Origin: Palsa-504 sp963790065
GTDB lineage: Bacteria; Actinomycetota; Actinomycetes; Streptosporangiales; Streptosporangiaceae
Assembly: GCA_963790065.1 (NCBI GenBank)
Contig: CAWBNK010000006.1
Coordinates: forward strand, 992,001 to 1,056,000
Reading direction: 5' to 3'
DNA: 64,000 nt
Under the pieces are notes generated by a model. It made no database searches, had not been told where the DNA came from, and saw only the letters and a list, made by a program, of their open reading frames with translations. Of this stretch, positions 41,590 to 50,333 are shown piece by piece; positions within the stretch are counted from its first letter, which is position 1, and every line of letters starts with the position of its first letter. A program made the position numbers and the translations under genes.

Positions 41590-41926
41590 CTGCGTTGGTC
41601 GCCTCGCACCGGGCGTGGCTGTGGGATGAGATGGCTCCGCGAGCCGTCGCCCGCTGCCGTCGCGGACGCGCTGCGGGAGGCCGCTCCGGACCTGGCCGGG
41701 CTGCCAGTCACGATAGGGAGCCGGGCCGGCCGGGACGATCCACTGTGGCAGATGTCGACTGCCGCTCGGCGAGGACTACATGGTGAAGTTCGCGTGGTCA
41801 GGGGCTGCGGTCAGTTGGTGCTGCACCAGATCCGGGTGTTGGAGACGCTTGCGCTCGAGCCGGCGGTCCCCTGCCTGCCCGAGGTTGTGGCCGCCGGGAC
41901 CGGACGGCCCGCTCACCAGAACTAGA
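41590..41926 (+). pseudogene. Aminoglycoside-phosphotransferase-like gene remnant
   Basis: Scattered frames together read LWDEMAPRAVA, AAPDLAGLPVTIGSRAGRDD, GEDYMVKFAWSGAAVSW and then, one frame over, LHQIRVLETLALEPAVPCLP with EVVAAGTG. That is the N-lobe of the APH/choline kinase fold, including the Lys-bearing strand YMVKFAW. The catalytic C-lobe is missing, and at least two frameshifts separate the pieces. I infer a decayed 5' end of a phosphotransferase gene. Confidence 0.6.
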
Positions 41927-42105
41927 TCAAGCGACAGGACGCCGACTCGGCGCGGTTGACGTCTGCACCGAGCGCACGAGCGAAGGTATGCAGATCGACC
42001 TGATATGGGGTCCGATTGCCGCGGCCGTCATGAAGGGCACGGCGGGCAGCTGGAGCCGCGGTATGGGAGGCCGGGCCTGACCATGCTGTTACCTACCCAC
42101 AAGGT

Positions 42106-42642
42106 CTATGGCATCGATGAAGCATGGCGTGTTGCTCTTGTCTCGAAGGGCACGCCGGCGCCGGGGAGGACGCTGAATACGAGCTGGGTCTCGGTGTGCC
42201 CGATTCCCCGGTGGACGTTGATGTTGTTGAGGACCAGGTCGCGCAGTTCTTCTGGGCTTGCGACCGCCACATGCACCAGGTAGTCGTCCTCGCCGGCGAC
42301 GTGGAAGGCGGTCAGGACTCCTGGGATCTTGGTGAGGGCGGTGTGAAACTGCAGGACGCGGTCCCGGTTGTGGCTGGACATGCGCACCTTGATGACGGCC
42401 TGGATGGGGAAGCCGAGGGCGGCCAGGTTCAGCTGCGCGGTGAAGCCCGTGATGATGCCGGATGCGCGCAGGGCTCGCAGGCGCTTGATCGAGGTCGATT
42501 CAGCCACGCCGATGTGGGCGGCAAGCGCCGCGTTGGTAATCCGGGCGTCGGCGGCGAGCTTGGCCAGGATGGCGAGGTCGATGTCGTCAAGTCCGGCTGC
42601 GGGCATGAGCGGATTCTTCGGCGTAGCAGGCGTATCCGTCAT
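42106..42642 (-). CDS. Lrp/AsnC-family transcriptional regulator
   Basis: About 178 residues from MTDTPATPKNPLMPAAGLDD. The helix-turn-helix is in LAKLAADARITNAALAAHIG with VAESTSIKRLRALRASGIIT. The RAM ligand-binding domain starts at FTAQLNLAALGFPIQAVIKV and includes FHVAGEDDYLVHVAVASPEE. It is divergent from the transsulfuration operon at 42974-45295. The most economical reading is an amino-acid-responsive regulator of that operon; ligand unknown. Confidence 0.92.
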   Translation of the reverse strand: MTDTPATPKNPLMPAAGLDDIDLAILAKLAADARITNAALAAHIGVAESTSIKRLRALRASGIITGFTAQLNLAALGFPIQAVIKVRMSSHNRDRVLQFHTALTKIPGVLTAFHVAGEDDYLVHVAVASPEELRDLVLNNINVHRGIGHTETQLVFSVLPGAGVPFETRATRHASSMP

Positions 42643-42734
42643 GATGACTCCATTAACTTTCCGATTTGACGTTATCATCATCGAAATCTTCGCCTCTCAT
42701 TGGCTGTGAGGAAAGCTTCTTTTACGCTGGCCGC

Positions 42735-42878
42735 ATGTCGTCTTCTGCTCTCCACGGGGATTCGCTAGCTGTGCACGCCGGCCGCGGCAGCCGTCGGAGG
42801 CCACCCGGTAGCGGAGGGCGGCGCCGTATAAACGCCGGCTCGACCATGGGCGCCGCGCTCGACTTCGTTGTCGACTGA
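42735..42878 (+). CDS. Short open frame resembling the N-terminus of a transsulfuration enzyme
   Basis: 47 codons: MSSSALHGDSLAVHAGRGSR, followed by a basic low-complexity run. LAVHAGR is how many cystathionine gamma-synthase/lyase proteins open, and a complete member lies 1.4 kb downstream. It sits in the leader of the cysteine synthase-like gene, so it may be a relic of a deleted gene or a leader peptide. Weak evidence. Confidence 0.25.
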   Translation: MSSSALHGDSLAVHAGRGSRRRPPGSGGRRRINAGSTMGAALDFVVD

Positions 42879-42973
42879 CGTCTTCCCGATCCGTGGACCG
42901 GTGGACCACGTGGCGGCCCAGCTCCGTTTTCCAGGCTCACGCTCTGCAATTACCTCAACGGAATCGAGGCGAC

Positions 42974-44101
42974 ATGAGGACCTCACCGGAGTCCTGCGAT
43001 GACGCGCTGGGCAGCGGGCAGCTCGACATCGACCGGTACGACGCCGGCTACCGCGATTGGCTCGCCGGAGCGATCCGCAAGGTGCGCGCCGAGGCCACCC
43101 GGTCGGCGGACACCCACCTGCTGGCCGTCCCGGCGCTCGGCGAGCGCGGAGTGGACATCTACCTCAAGGACGAGTCCACTCACACGACAGGATCGCTGAA
43201 GCACCGGCTGGCCAGGTCGCTGTTCCTGTACGCCTTGGCGAACGGCTGGATCCGGCCCGGCAAGCCGATCGTCGAGGCCTCGAGCGGGTCGACTGCCGTG
43301 TCCGAGGCGTATTTCGCCCGCCTGATAGCCAATCCCTTCATCGCGGTCCTGGCCCGGACAACAGCGGCCGAGAAGGTCCGCCTGATCCAGGCGCAGAAGG
43401 GCACCTGCCACTTCGTCGACGAGCCGAGCAGCGTGTACCAGACCGCGGCCGCCCTCGCCGCTGACAGCGGCGGCCATTACATGGACCAGTTCACCTATGC
43501 CGAACGAGCCACCGACTGGCGCGGGAACAACAACATCGCCGAGTCCATCTTCGCCCAGATGGCCTCCGAGCGGTTCCCCGAGCCGCAGTGGATCGTCGCG
43601 ACGGCGGGAACAGGCGGCACGTCTGCCACGCTGGCCCGTTACGTCCACTACACCGGGCGCCGGACGGGAATCTGCGTGGCCGACCCCGAGAACTCGGCAT
43701 TCCTGGAGGGCTGGCGCGAGCACAACTCCTCAGTCACCACGACGGTCGGTTCCCGTATCGAAGGCATCGGGCGGCAGCGCGTCGAACCAAGCTTCATCGG
43801 CTCCGCCATCGACCGGATGATGCGCGTTCCCGACGCCGCCTCGGTCGCCACGATCCACGTCTGCGAGGAGCTGCTCGGACGCCGGGTGGGCGCATCAACC
43901 GGCACCGGCCTGTGGGCAGCGTTCCGGATAGCCGATCAGATGATCCGCGGCAACCAGAGCGGAAGCATCGTCACGCTGCTGTGCGACGGCGGTGAACGAT
44001 ACGCCGACAAGTATTACAACCCGGAATGGCTCAACAGCCAGGGGCTCGAGCTGGAGCCGTACACAACCCAGCTCCGCTCCTTCCTAGGACACCAAGGCTA
44101 G
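42974..44101 (+). CDS. PLP-dependent cysteine synthase / cystathionine beta-synthase family protein
   Basis: About 375 residues from MRTSPESCDDALGSGQLDID. IYLKDESTHTTGSLKHRLAR holds the PLP Lys. IVEASSGSTAVSEAYFARLI is the phosphate/substrate loop and VATAGTGGTSATLARYVHYT the glycine-rich PLP phosphate site. It begins at an ATG in GGCGACATGAGG. It belongs to fold type II beta-replacing enzymes. With the cystathionine gamma-synthase-like gene 42 bases downstream, the pair could run cysteine or cystathionine metabolism. Which direction cannot be told. Confidence 0.88.
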   Translation: MRTSPESCDDALGSGQLDIDRYDAGYRDWLAGAIRKVRAEATRSADTHLLAVPALGERGVDIYLKDESTHTTGSLKHRLARSLFLYALANGWIRPGKPIVEASSGSTAVSEAYFARLIANPFIAVLARTTAAEKVRLIQAQKGTCHFVDEPSSVYQTAAALAADSGGHYMDQFTYAERATDWRGNNNIAESIFAQMASERFPEPQWIVATAGTGGTSATLARYVHYTGRRTGICVADPENSAFLEGWREHNSSVTTTVGSRIEGIGRQRVEPSFIGSAIDRMMRVPDAASVATIHVCEELLGRRVGASTGTGLWAAFRIADQMIRGNQSGSIVTLLCDGGERYADKYYNPEWLNSQGLELEPYTTQLRSFLGHQG

Positions 44102-44143
44102 GGACGCACCACTGCGCACCGACGAGCTGATCAGGAGACCGAA

Positions 44144-45295
44144 ATGAATTCCGCCTACGGGTTCGCCACGCTGGCCATCCACGCCGGGCAGGACGCCGAT
44201 CCCGCGACCGGCGCCGTAACCCCGCCCATCTACCAGACCTCCACCTACAAGCAGGACCGCGTAGGCGAGCTGCGCGGAGGATACGAGTACAGCCGCGCGG
44301 GCAACCCCACCCGCACGGCCCTCGAACAGTGCCTCACCGCGATCGAGCACGGGACCCGCGCCGTCACCTTCAGCAGCGGGCTCGCCGCCGAAGACTGCGT
44401 CATCCGGACCATCTGCACACCCGGTGACCGGATCATCATGCCCAACGACGCCTACGGCGGCACGATCCGCCTGTTCACCAAGGTGCTAGCCGCCTGGGGC
44501 ATCCAGGCCGTCCCCGTCGACCTGACCAACCTCGCGGCACTGGAGCAGGCGCTGAGCATCCCGGCCCGACTGGTGTGGTGCGAGACCCCGACCAATCCGC
44601 TGCTGAAGGTGGCCGACATCTCAGCGCTCAGTGATATCTGCCACGCCGCAGGAGCGCTCCTGGTCGTCGACAACACCTTCGCGACGCCAGTGCTGCAGCA
44701 GCCGCTCACCCTCGGCGCCGACGTGGTGATGCACTCCACCAGCAAATACATCGGCGGTCACTCCGACCTGATCGGCGGCGCCCTCATCACCAATGACAGC
44801 GAACTCGGCGAACGACTGTACTTCCACCAGTTCGCCGCCGGCGCGATCCCCGGCCCGTTCGACGCCTGGCTGACGCTGCGCGGCATCAAGACCCTCGAGG
44901 TCCGCATGGCCCGTCACTGTGACAACGCCGAAGCCATCGTGCGTTTCCTCGGCGAGCATCCCGCCGCGGACAGGGTCTTCTACCCGGGCCACGACGGCGC
45001 TGACTCACATCAGATGCGACGCGGCGGCGGCATGGTCTCCTTCCTCGCCGCAGGAGGCCAATCCGCCGCCAGGACCGTGTGCGAAAACACCACGCTCTTC
45101 ACCCTGGGCGAATCCCTCGGAGGTGTCGAGTCCCTCATCGAACTCCCCGGCCAGATGACACATGCAGGCCTGCGGGGAACCGAGCTCGAAGTGCCATCAA
45201 ACCTAGTCCGGCTCTCGGTCGGCATCGAGTCCCCCGACGATCTCATCGCCGACCTGGACAAAGCCCTGGCGACAGCAGGGACGGTGGGGCTGTGA
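44144..45295 (+). CDS. Cystathionine gamma-synthase/gamma-lyase
   Basis: 383 residues, fold type I PLP enzyme of the Cys/Met metabolism family. It starts NSAYGFATLAIHAGQDADPA. PIYQTSTYKQDRVGELRGGY and EYSRAGNPTRTALEQCL bind the phosphate of the other subunit. VVMHSTSKYIGGHSDLIGGA carries the PLP Lys. The end FTLGESLGGVESLIELPGQM and RLSVGIESPDDLIADLDKAL are diagnostic. The enzyme either makes cystathionine from an activated homoserine plus cysteine or splits cystathionine to cysteine. Both activities occur in close relatives. Confidence 0.93.
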   Translation: MNSAYGFATLAIHAGQDADPATGAVTPPIYQTSTYKQDRVGELRGGYEYSRAGNPTRTALEQCLTAIEHGTRAVTFSSGLAAEDCVIRTICTPGDRIIMPNDAYGGTIRLFTKVLAAWGIQAVPVDLTNLAALEQALSIPARLVWCETPTNPLLKVADISALSDICHAAGALLVVDNTFATPVLQQPLTLGADVVMHSTSKYIGGHSDLIGGALITNDSELGERLYFHQFAAGAIPGPFDAWLTLRGIKTLEVRMARHCDNAEAIVRFLGEHPAADRVFYPGHDGADSHQMRRGGGMVSFLAAGGQSAARTVCENTTLFTLGESLGGVESLIELPGQMTHAGLRGTELEVPSNLVRLSVGIESPDDLIADLDKALATAGTVGL

Positions 45296-45565
45296 GCGGT
45301 GAGGCCAGGACAATCTCGGAGGTGACCTCGAGCACCTTGTACTTTGGGCCGTGCTACCGGAGGCTGCCGTTTCCCGGGGCGACGCTGCGCTGGAGCGGAT
45401 CCGCGAACCGGGGGTCACCCGCAAGCTCGTGGGCATCGAAGCCCTGGCTAGCCACAATGAGTGCCTGAGGCTCATCCAGGCGGCTACGAGGCGGTGCTTG
45501 GAGCTTACAGCCGACGGCCGCCGAGTCCAGGTAGGCCACATGCGCAGTGCCCGGGTAGAGGACTC

Positions 45566-45733
45566 TCACCTCGTCCCCAGCCCGTTCCACTGCACGGTCG
45601 CCCGCCGGTCCACCTCAGTGCGCAACGCCGCGTACTCAGCCAGCATGACCTGGCTCGCGACCTGCACCTCAGCGTCGGGAGCCGGAAACGGACCACTCGG
45701 CTGCCCGTCCGAGCTGCCCGGCTGAGAGTCCAT
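45566..45733 (-). CDS. Short hypothetical protein
   Basis: 55 codons: MDSQPGSSDGQPSGPFPAPD, then AEVQVASQVMLAEYAALRTE and VDRRATVQWNGLGTR. A helical second half follows a disordered start. The neighbouring frame continues with sensible-looking sequence (YPGTAHVAYLDSAAVGCKLQ to 45354), so this may be one longer gene with a frameshift at about 45585. No family recognised. Convergent with the transsulfuration operon. Confidence 0.35.
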   Translation of the reverse strand: MDSQPGSSDGQPSGPFPAPDAEVQVASQVMLAEYAALRTEVDRRATVQWNGLGTR

Positions 45734-46069
45734 CGCCCAATTGTCCCGCTAAGCCGTCCAGGACAGAAGAGAGTCACGACGGCGGCCCCCAGCCCAGCGG
45801 GGCCCTGGTGCCTGCGGCGGATACCCAGGCAGCCGGGTCACGCGTCCGCGGCGGCCGTATCCCGCTGCGCAGACGCCTAACGTGAAGGCCCGTACACCGG
45901 AGGCCGCAAAATCGGCGCCAGAACGTTCGCCGAGGACGTCAACGTCGTAGCCACGACCTCACCCGATCGGCGGCATGAGCAGTAAATCAATCGAGTTCCG
46001 CCGTCGGCTCACCTACCGTCGCAGAGACTGGCTGATCACGACGGTAACAAGGGAGCGTCCGTGCCCTGA
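45734..46069. other. Intergenic region
   Basis: 336 bases between short hypothetical gene and the DUF6325/LuxR gene end. I see no gene, repeat or clear hairpin. Confidence 0.35.
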
Positions 46070-47122
46070 TTACTTGTTGCGGGTGAGGCCCAGGGAGCGG
46101 GCCCGGCTGACCGCCTCGTCCCGGCTGTGGACGCCGAGCCTGTTGTACAGGCGTGCCGCTCGCTCCTTGGCTGCTGACCGGGAGATGCCCAGCTTGCCGG
46201 CGATGACGGAGAAGGGTAGTGGTGTGGGGAGGTACCGCAGGACCTGGGCCTCTGCCATGGTGATCGACGCGGCCTTGACGCGTGCCTCGGCTTGGCTGGT
46301 CGCGTCGGCGGTTACCTCGTCGGCGGCCGCGATGGTGATGAGGGACTCCGCCACGGACTCGGCGGCCACCTCGTCGGCGGCTTCTATGGTGGCGGCGTCC
46401 TCGGCTACGGCGTCAGCGGCGGCCTGGTCGGCGGCGGCCACGATGAGGCCGGCTGTGGTCAGCGCCGTGACCGCCTCGTGGGCGGCGGCCTCCTCCACCA
46501 GCCCGGCGGTGATCAGCGCCCGGACGGCGGCGGCGGCCGCGGCCGACTGGATCCGCTGCGACTCGGCTATCGCCTGGGCCGCCTCGGCTTGGGCCTCCGC
46601 CATCGCGAGCAAGGCAGTGGCCTCTTCGGCCTGGGCCTGGGCGATCACCTCAGCTGCCTCCTCCATGGCGGCGACCTCGGCTCCCACCACCAGCCCGGCC
46701 TCGGCGGTCAAGAAGCCCTCGCCGATCAGCGTGCCGCCGGTCTCGGCGATGGCGTCGAAGAGCGGGGCGGCCCAGTAGTGCTCGACGAGCAGGAAGGCCA
46801 GGGCGGTCCCTGGCTGCAGAGAATCAGCCAGCGCCCGCGCGCCGGCCGGGTCAAAGGCCGCCAGACCGTCAGCCGGCACCGGCACCGCCGGACCGCCGTC
46901 CGCGACGGGAATCACCGCCGCCAGCAGCGAGCCGAAGTCCTCGTCATCGCCGATGGTCAGCCGTTCGATCGTGCCGTCCTGGCTCTTGGCCACGAAGAGC
47001 ATGTCGAGCAGGCGAAGAACTCCCCGGCCGCGCAGACGATCGACCTCAGCCAGGATCCTGTCCTCCGAACCGGCGTCGCGGCTGAAGCTCAAGGCGATCA
47101 CCTGCAGCGGTGCGGTCATCAT
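46070..47122 (-). CDS. DUF6325-like protein with long Ala-rich helix and C-terminal LuxR HTH
   Basis: About 350 residues. GAGGAGG precedes the ATG at 47122. Residues 1-140 (PLQVIALSFSRDAGSEDRIL; GVLRLLDMLFVAKSQDGTIE) are a DUF1269/DUF6325-type domain predicted to be a small membrane-associated or stress-related fold. Residues 145-290 are an almost pure Ala/Glu helix with imperfect repeats (ALITAGLVEEAAAHEAVTAL; TTAGLIVAAADQAAADAVAE). The last 60 residues are a LuxR-type DNA-binding domain (VIAGKLGISRSAAKERAARL; YNRLGVHSRDEAVSRARSLG). The order of modules is unusual: a regulator whose signal part is a DUF6325 domain joined by a long helical rod. Confidence 0.78.
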   Translation of the reverse strand: MMTAPLQVIALSFSRDAGSEDRILAEVDRLRGRGVLRLLDMLFVAKSQDGTIERLTIGDDEDFGSLLAAVIPVADGGPAVPVPADGLAAFDPAGARALADSLQPGTALAFLLVEHYWAAPLFDAIAETGGTLIGEGFLTAEAGLVVGAEVAAMEEAAEVIAQAQAEEATALLAMAEAQAEAAQAIAESQRIQSAAAAAAVRALITAGLVEEAAAHEAVTALTTAGLIVAAADQAAADAVAEDAATIEAADEVAAESVAESLITIAAADEVTADATSQAEARVKAASITMAEAQVLRYLPTPLPFSVIAGKLGISRSAAKERAARLYNRLGVHSRDEAVSRARSLGLTRNK

Positions 47123-47368
47123 TGCCCTCCTCATCCTGGCCCTTAACCTCGTCGACGGTACCACCAAGCGGCGTCACCGCCAGCTAGCCCATCCCCGCGT
47201 CCCCCGGCAGGAGCTGGATCAATCCTTGCGACCTCACCGACGTAATTAAGACCTTCCCTGACGACCGCGCGGCTCGCGGCAGAAGCGGATATCCGGCGGG
47301 CAGACAAGAGCGTTAGCAGCTGGCGCCTGTCGGCCAGTCGGCTGCCGAACCGCTGCTAGCCTCGGCGT

Positions 47369-47869
47369 ATGCAGCGAGGATTCCGCGCACAGCAGGACAA
47401 GACGCCGTTTGACAAGGCGGCGCAGGCTTTTGCGCGGACCCGGCTCGGCGGTTGGCTGTTCGTGAACGTATTCCCGGTCATCGACCGGCGCCTTATCCCG
47501 CTGACGGGCGGGCGGCTTACGGTTGCCGTAGGGCAGCCGATACTGCTGTTGCACACACGCGGAGCCAGATCCGGCCAGCCACGCAGCACGCCGCTGCTTT
47601 ATACACGGCACGGCAACGGCTACGTGATCGTCGCCTCCAAAGCAGGCGCGGACCATCACCCAGCCTGGTACCACAACCTGCGCGCGCACCCGGATGCAGT
47701 CGCCATCGAGGTCGGCGGCCGGCGCATCACGGTTCACCCGCGTGAGGCCGAAGATGCCGAGCGCGAGGAACTGTGGCGCCTGGTCAATGACAACTACAAC
47801 GGCTACCACGTGTATCAGCAGCGAGCAGGCCAGCGGACCATCCCGGTTGTGCTGCTCGAACCAGCGTAA
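47369..47869 (+). CDS. Deazaflavin (F420)-dependent nitroreductase family protein
   Basis: 166 residues. PILLLHTRGARSGQPRSTPL and LLYTRHGNGYVIVASKAGAD, then HHPAWYHNLRAHPDAVAIEV, are the DDN signature blocks. The N-terminal 50 residues form the usual membrane-leaning helix (DKAAQAFARTRLGGWLFVNV). It is a second member besides 36729, of a different subgroup (longer N-terminus). Substrate unknown. Confidence 0.9.
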   Translation: MQRGFRAQQDKTPFDKAAQAFARTRLGGWLFVNVFPVIDRRLIPLTGGRLTVAVGQPILLLHTRGARSGQPRSTPLLYTRHGNGYVIVASKAGADHHPAWYHNLRAHPDAVAIEVGGRRITVHPREAEDAEREELWRLVNDNYNGYHVYQQRAGQRTIPVVLLEPA

Positions 47870-48124
47870 CGGCCAGACGTCCTCCGGAGTTGCGCGCGTC
47901 ATTGACGGCGGTGGCGGGCTTTTCGCTCGGTGCTTGCGGCCGGATCCGCCCCGATCAGGCCAATCTGTCGCGCTGGAATTTTCGGCATGCTTGCCACGTC
48001 CTGGCCAGGATGGCCTTCGGAACCGGGCTCCAGCCGACGCGCTGGCCCCCGAATCGGGCAGGGAGATGGATCTCATGGGCGGGGCCGGCGCAGGTTGCTC
48101 GCTTGCTGAGCACTGCTCTGGCAT

Positions 48125-50295
48125 TCAACGAATCTGACCTGCGCGGCCCTGGGCGCCGAGTGGGCTGGAGGGAGCGCACGGCTGGCGTTGGCCTTCGGTC
48201 GCCACGGCGATCTGGGCGCGAGCCTTCTCGGCCTCCGGCGTGCCGGGATCGGCGTAGCGGGCGAGGGCTTGCCAGTGGTTGCGAGCCTGCCCGTTGTCGC
48301 CGGTGGCCTGGCAGGCACTGGCCAGGCCACTGTGAGCACGTGCCTGTTCGCGCTTGTCACCGCACTGGATCGCCAGGGCCAGCGCGGCGGCGTGCCGGGC
48401 GCTGGCTTGGCCGGCCTGGCTTGCGGCGAGGAACGCTTCGCCAAGACCATTGAGCGCCTCGGCCTGGCCAGAGCTATTGCCGCCCTGGCTGTGGAGGGCC
48501 AGCGACTGCCGGAGATGGCCGATGGCCTGCTCGCTGCGGCCTTGCCGAAGCTCGGAAAAGCCCAGGCAAGCCAGCGCCCGGGCTTGGCACGGCCGGTTGC
48601 CGATCTCGCGGCCCAGGTCCAGGGACTGCCGGAGATGGCCGGCGGCCTGCACGTAATCGCCTTGCCGCAGCTCCAGTTCGCCGAGGTTGGCGAGCACCGA
48701 GGCCTCGCCCGACCGGAGGCCGGCGTCGCGAAAGAGCGCGAGTGACCGCCACAGGTGTCCGGCAGCCTGCTCGTAACGGCCCTGCCGCAGGTCCACGATT
48801 CCGAGAGCGTGCAGCTCACGGGCCTGTCCGGAGTGGTTGCCGACGTCCAGGTAGACGGCTAGCGCCTTTCGGTGGCGGCCAGCTGATTGCTGGTAACGGC
48901 CCTGGCAATAGTCGACCATACCGAGGTTGCCAAGCGCGCGGGCCTCGCCAATCCTGTCACCGTCCTCACGGCACAGGGCCAGGGCCTGCTCGAGGTGGCT
49001 TGCGGCCTGGCGGAGACGCCCCTGCGCGGCGTCGGCTGCGCCGAGCATCGTCAGTGCCGCCGCTTCGGCGGTCCGGTCGCCGGACTGGGCGGCGGCGCGC
49101 CGGGCATGACTGTGCATAGCGGCGGCGTCGGCGAAGTAGCCGACATCCAGGTAACGGAAGATGGTGGCGGCCAGGCCTATGGCGTGGGCCGCCCATCCGT
49201 GGTCGGCAGCATGCGCGGCGACCGCGACAAGGGTAGACCGCTGCGCGTCTAGCCATGCCAGCGCTGCGGTTGGGCTGGTGACCGGCGGCATAGGACCGGC
49301 GGGCCGGGGTCGCGCTGGCTGGTCAGGGTCGCCGCGGAACAAGGTACCGGCCGCGACGGCGGCGGTGGCCAAGTAATGGTCGAACAGGCGGCTCAGCGCC
49401 GCCCCCCGCTCCTGCTCGCTGTCCTGGTCAGCAGCCTGATCGGCGGCGTAGGCGCGGAGCAGGTCGTGTATGCCGTAATGGCCCGTGCCGACGGGCTCGA
49501 TCAGGTGGGCGCGGGCCAGCCGGTCCAGCAGCCAGCGAGCCTGCCGGAGAGTGGTGTCAGTCAGTGCGGCGGCAGCGTAGGCGTCAAAGTCGGCGCCCGG
49601 GTGCAGCCCAAGCAGCCGGAAGGCACGCGCGGCCCCGTCATCCAGGTGCCGGATCGACCACGAGAACACGGCCCGGACCGCCGTGAGCCGGTCTCCGGCA
49701 GCGTCTAGCAGGTCCAGCCGCTCCTGCTGGTCAGCCAGCTCCGACGCGACATCCACCAGCGGGACGGCAGGTGAGGCCGCGGCGCGCTCGGCTGCCACTC
49801 GCAGCGCCAGCGGCAAACGGGCACAGTACCCGGCCAGCGCTTCGGTCGCTTCAGGCTCGGCATCCACCCGCTCGCCGATGAGCGCCCGCAGCAACCCCAC
49901 CGCGTCGGCTGGCGGCAGCAGGCCCAGGTCCAGCCGACCGGCACCATCCCTAGCTACCAGCCCGGCCAGCGAATCACGGCTGGTCACCACCGCCACACAC
50001 GACGGGCTACCTGGCAGCAATGGCCGGACCTGCTCCACATCCCCGGCGTTATCGATCATGATCAGCATCCGCCGGCCCGCCAGCAGGCTCCGGTACCGCG
50101 CCGCACGCTCTCCGGCCTCGGCCGGGATATCCTGCTCGGCCACGCCCAGGCTACGCAGGAACCCAGCCAGGGCGTCAGCGGCCGACATGGGCTGGCCCGG
50201 GTCGTAGCCACGCAGGTTCACATGCAACTGCCCGTCCGGGAACCGGTCCGCCACCTGATGCGCCCACTGCACCGCCAGCGCCGTCTTACCCACCC
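48125..50295 (-). pseudogene. AfsR/SARP-type regulator, 3' half (NB-ARC and TPR domains)
   Basis: About 723 codons, beginning at the Walker A remnant VGKTALAVQWAHQVADRFPD. They continue through RRMLIMIDNAGDVEQVRPLL (Walker B), VAVVTSRDSLAGLVARDGAG (sensor), the ARC/winged-helix region (HYGIHDLLRAYAADQAADQD) and at least nine TPR units (RALGNLGMVDYCQGRYQQSA and similar) to the stop. The 5' half, with DNA-binding and BTAD domains, lies 12.9 kb away at 63165-64000. The gene was cut exactly at the codons for GVGKT by the integrated element. A chimeric start at ATG 50335 inside the element could still produce an NTPase-TPR protein lacking the DNA-binding part. Confidence 0.93.
50283..50295. repeat. 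Left attachment core (attL)
   Basis: GTCTTACCCACCC, identical to 63165-63177. On the minus strand it encodes part of GVGKT of the interrupted regulator. Gene sequence continues to the left and element sequence to the right. Confidence 0.85.
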
Positions 50296-50333
50296 ACGAG
50301 GGTGATATGCTTGGGTAAATGAGAGAACACCCC

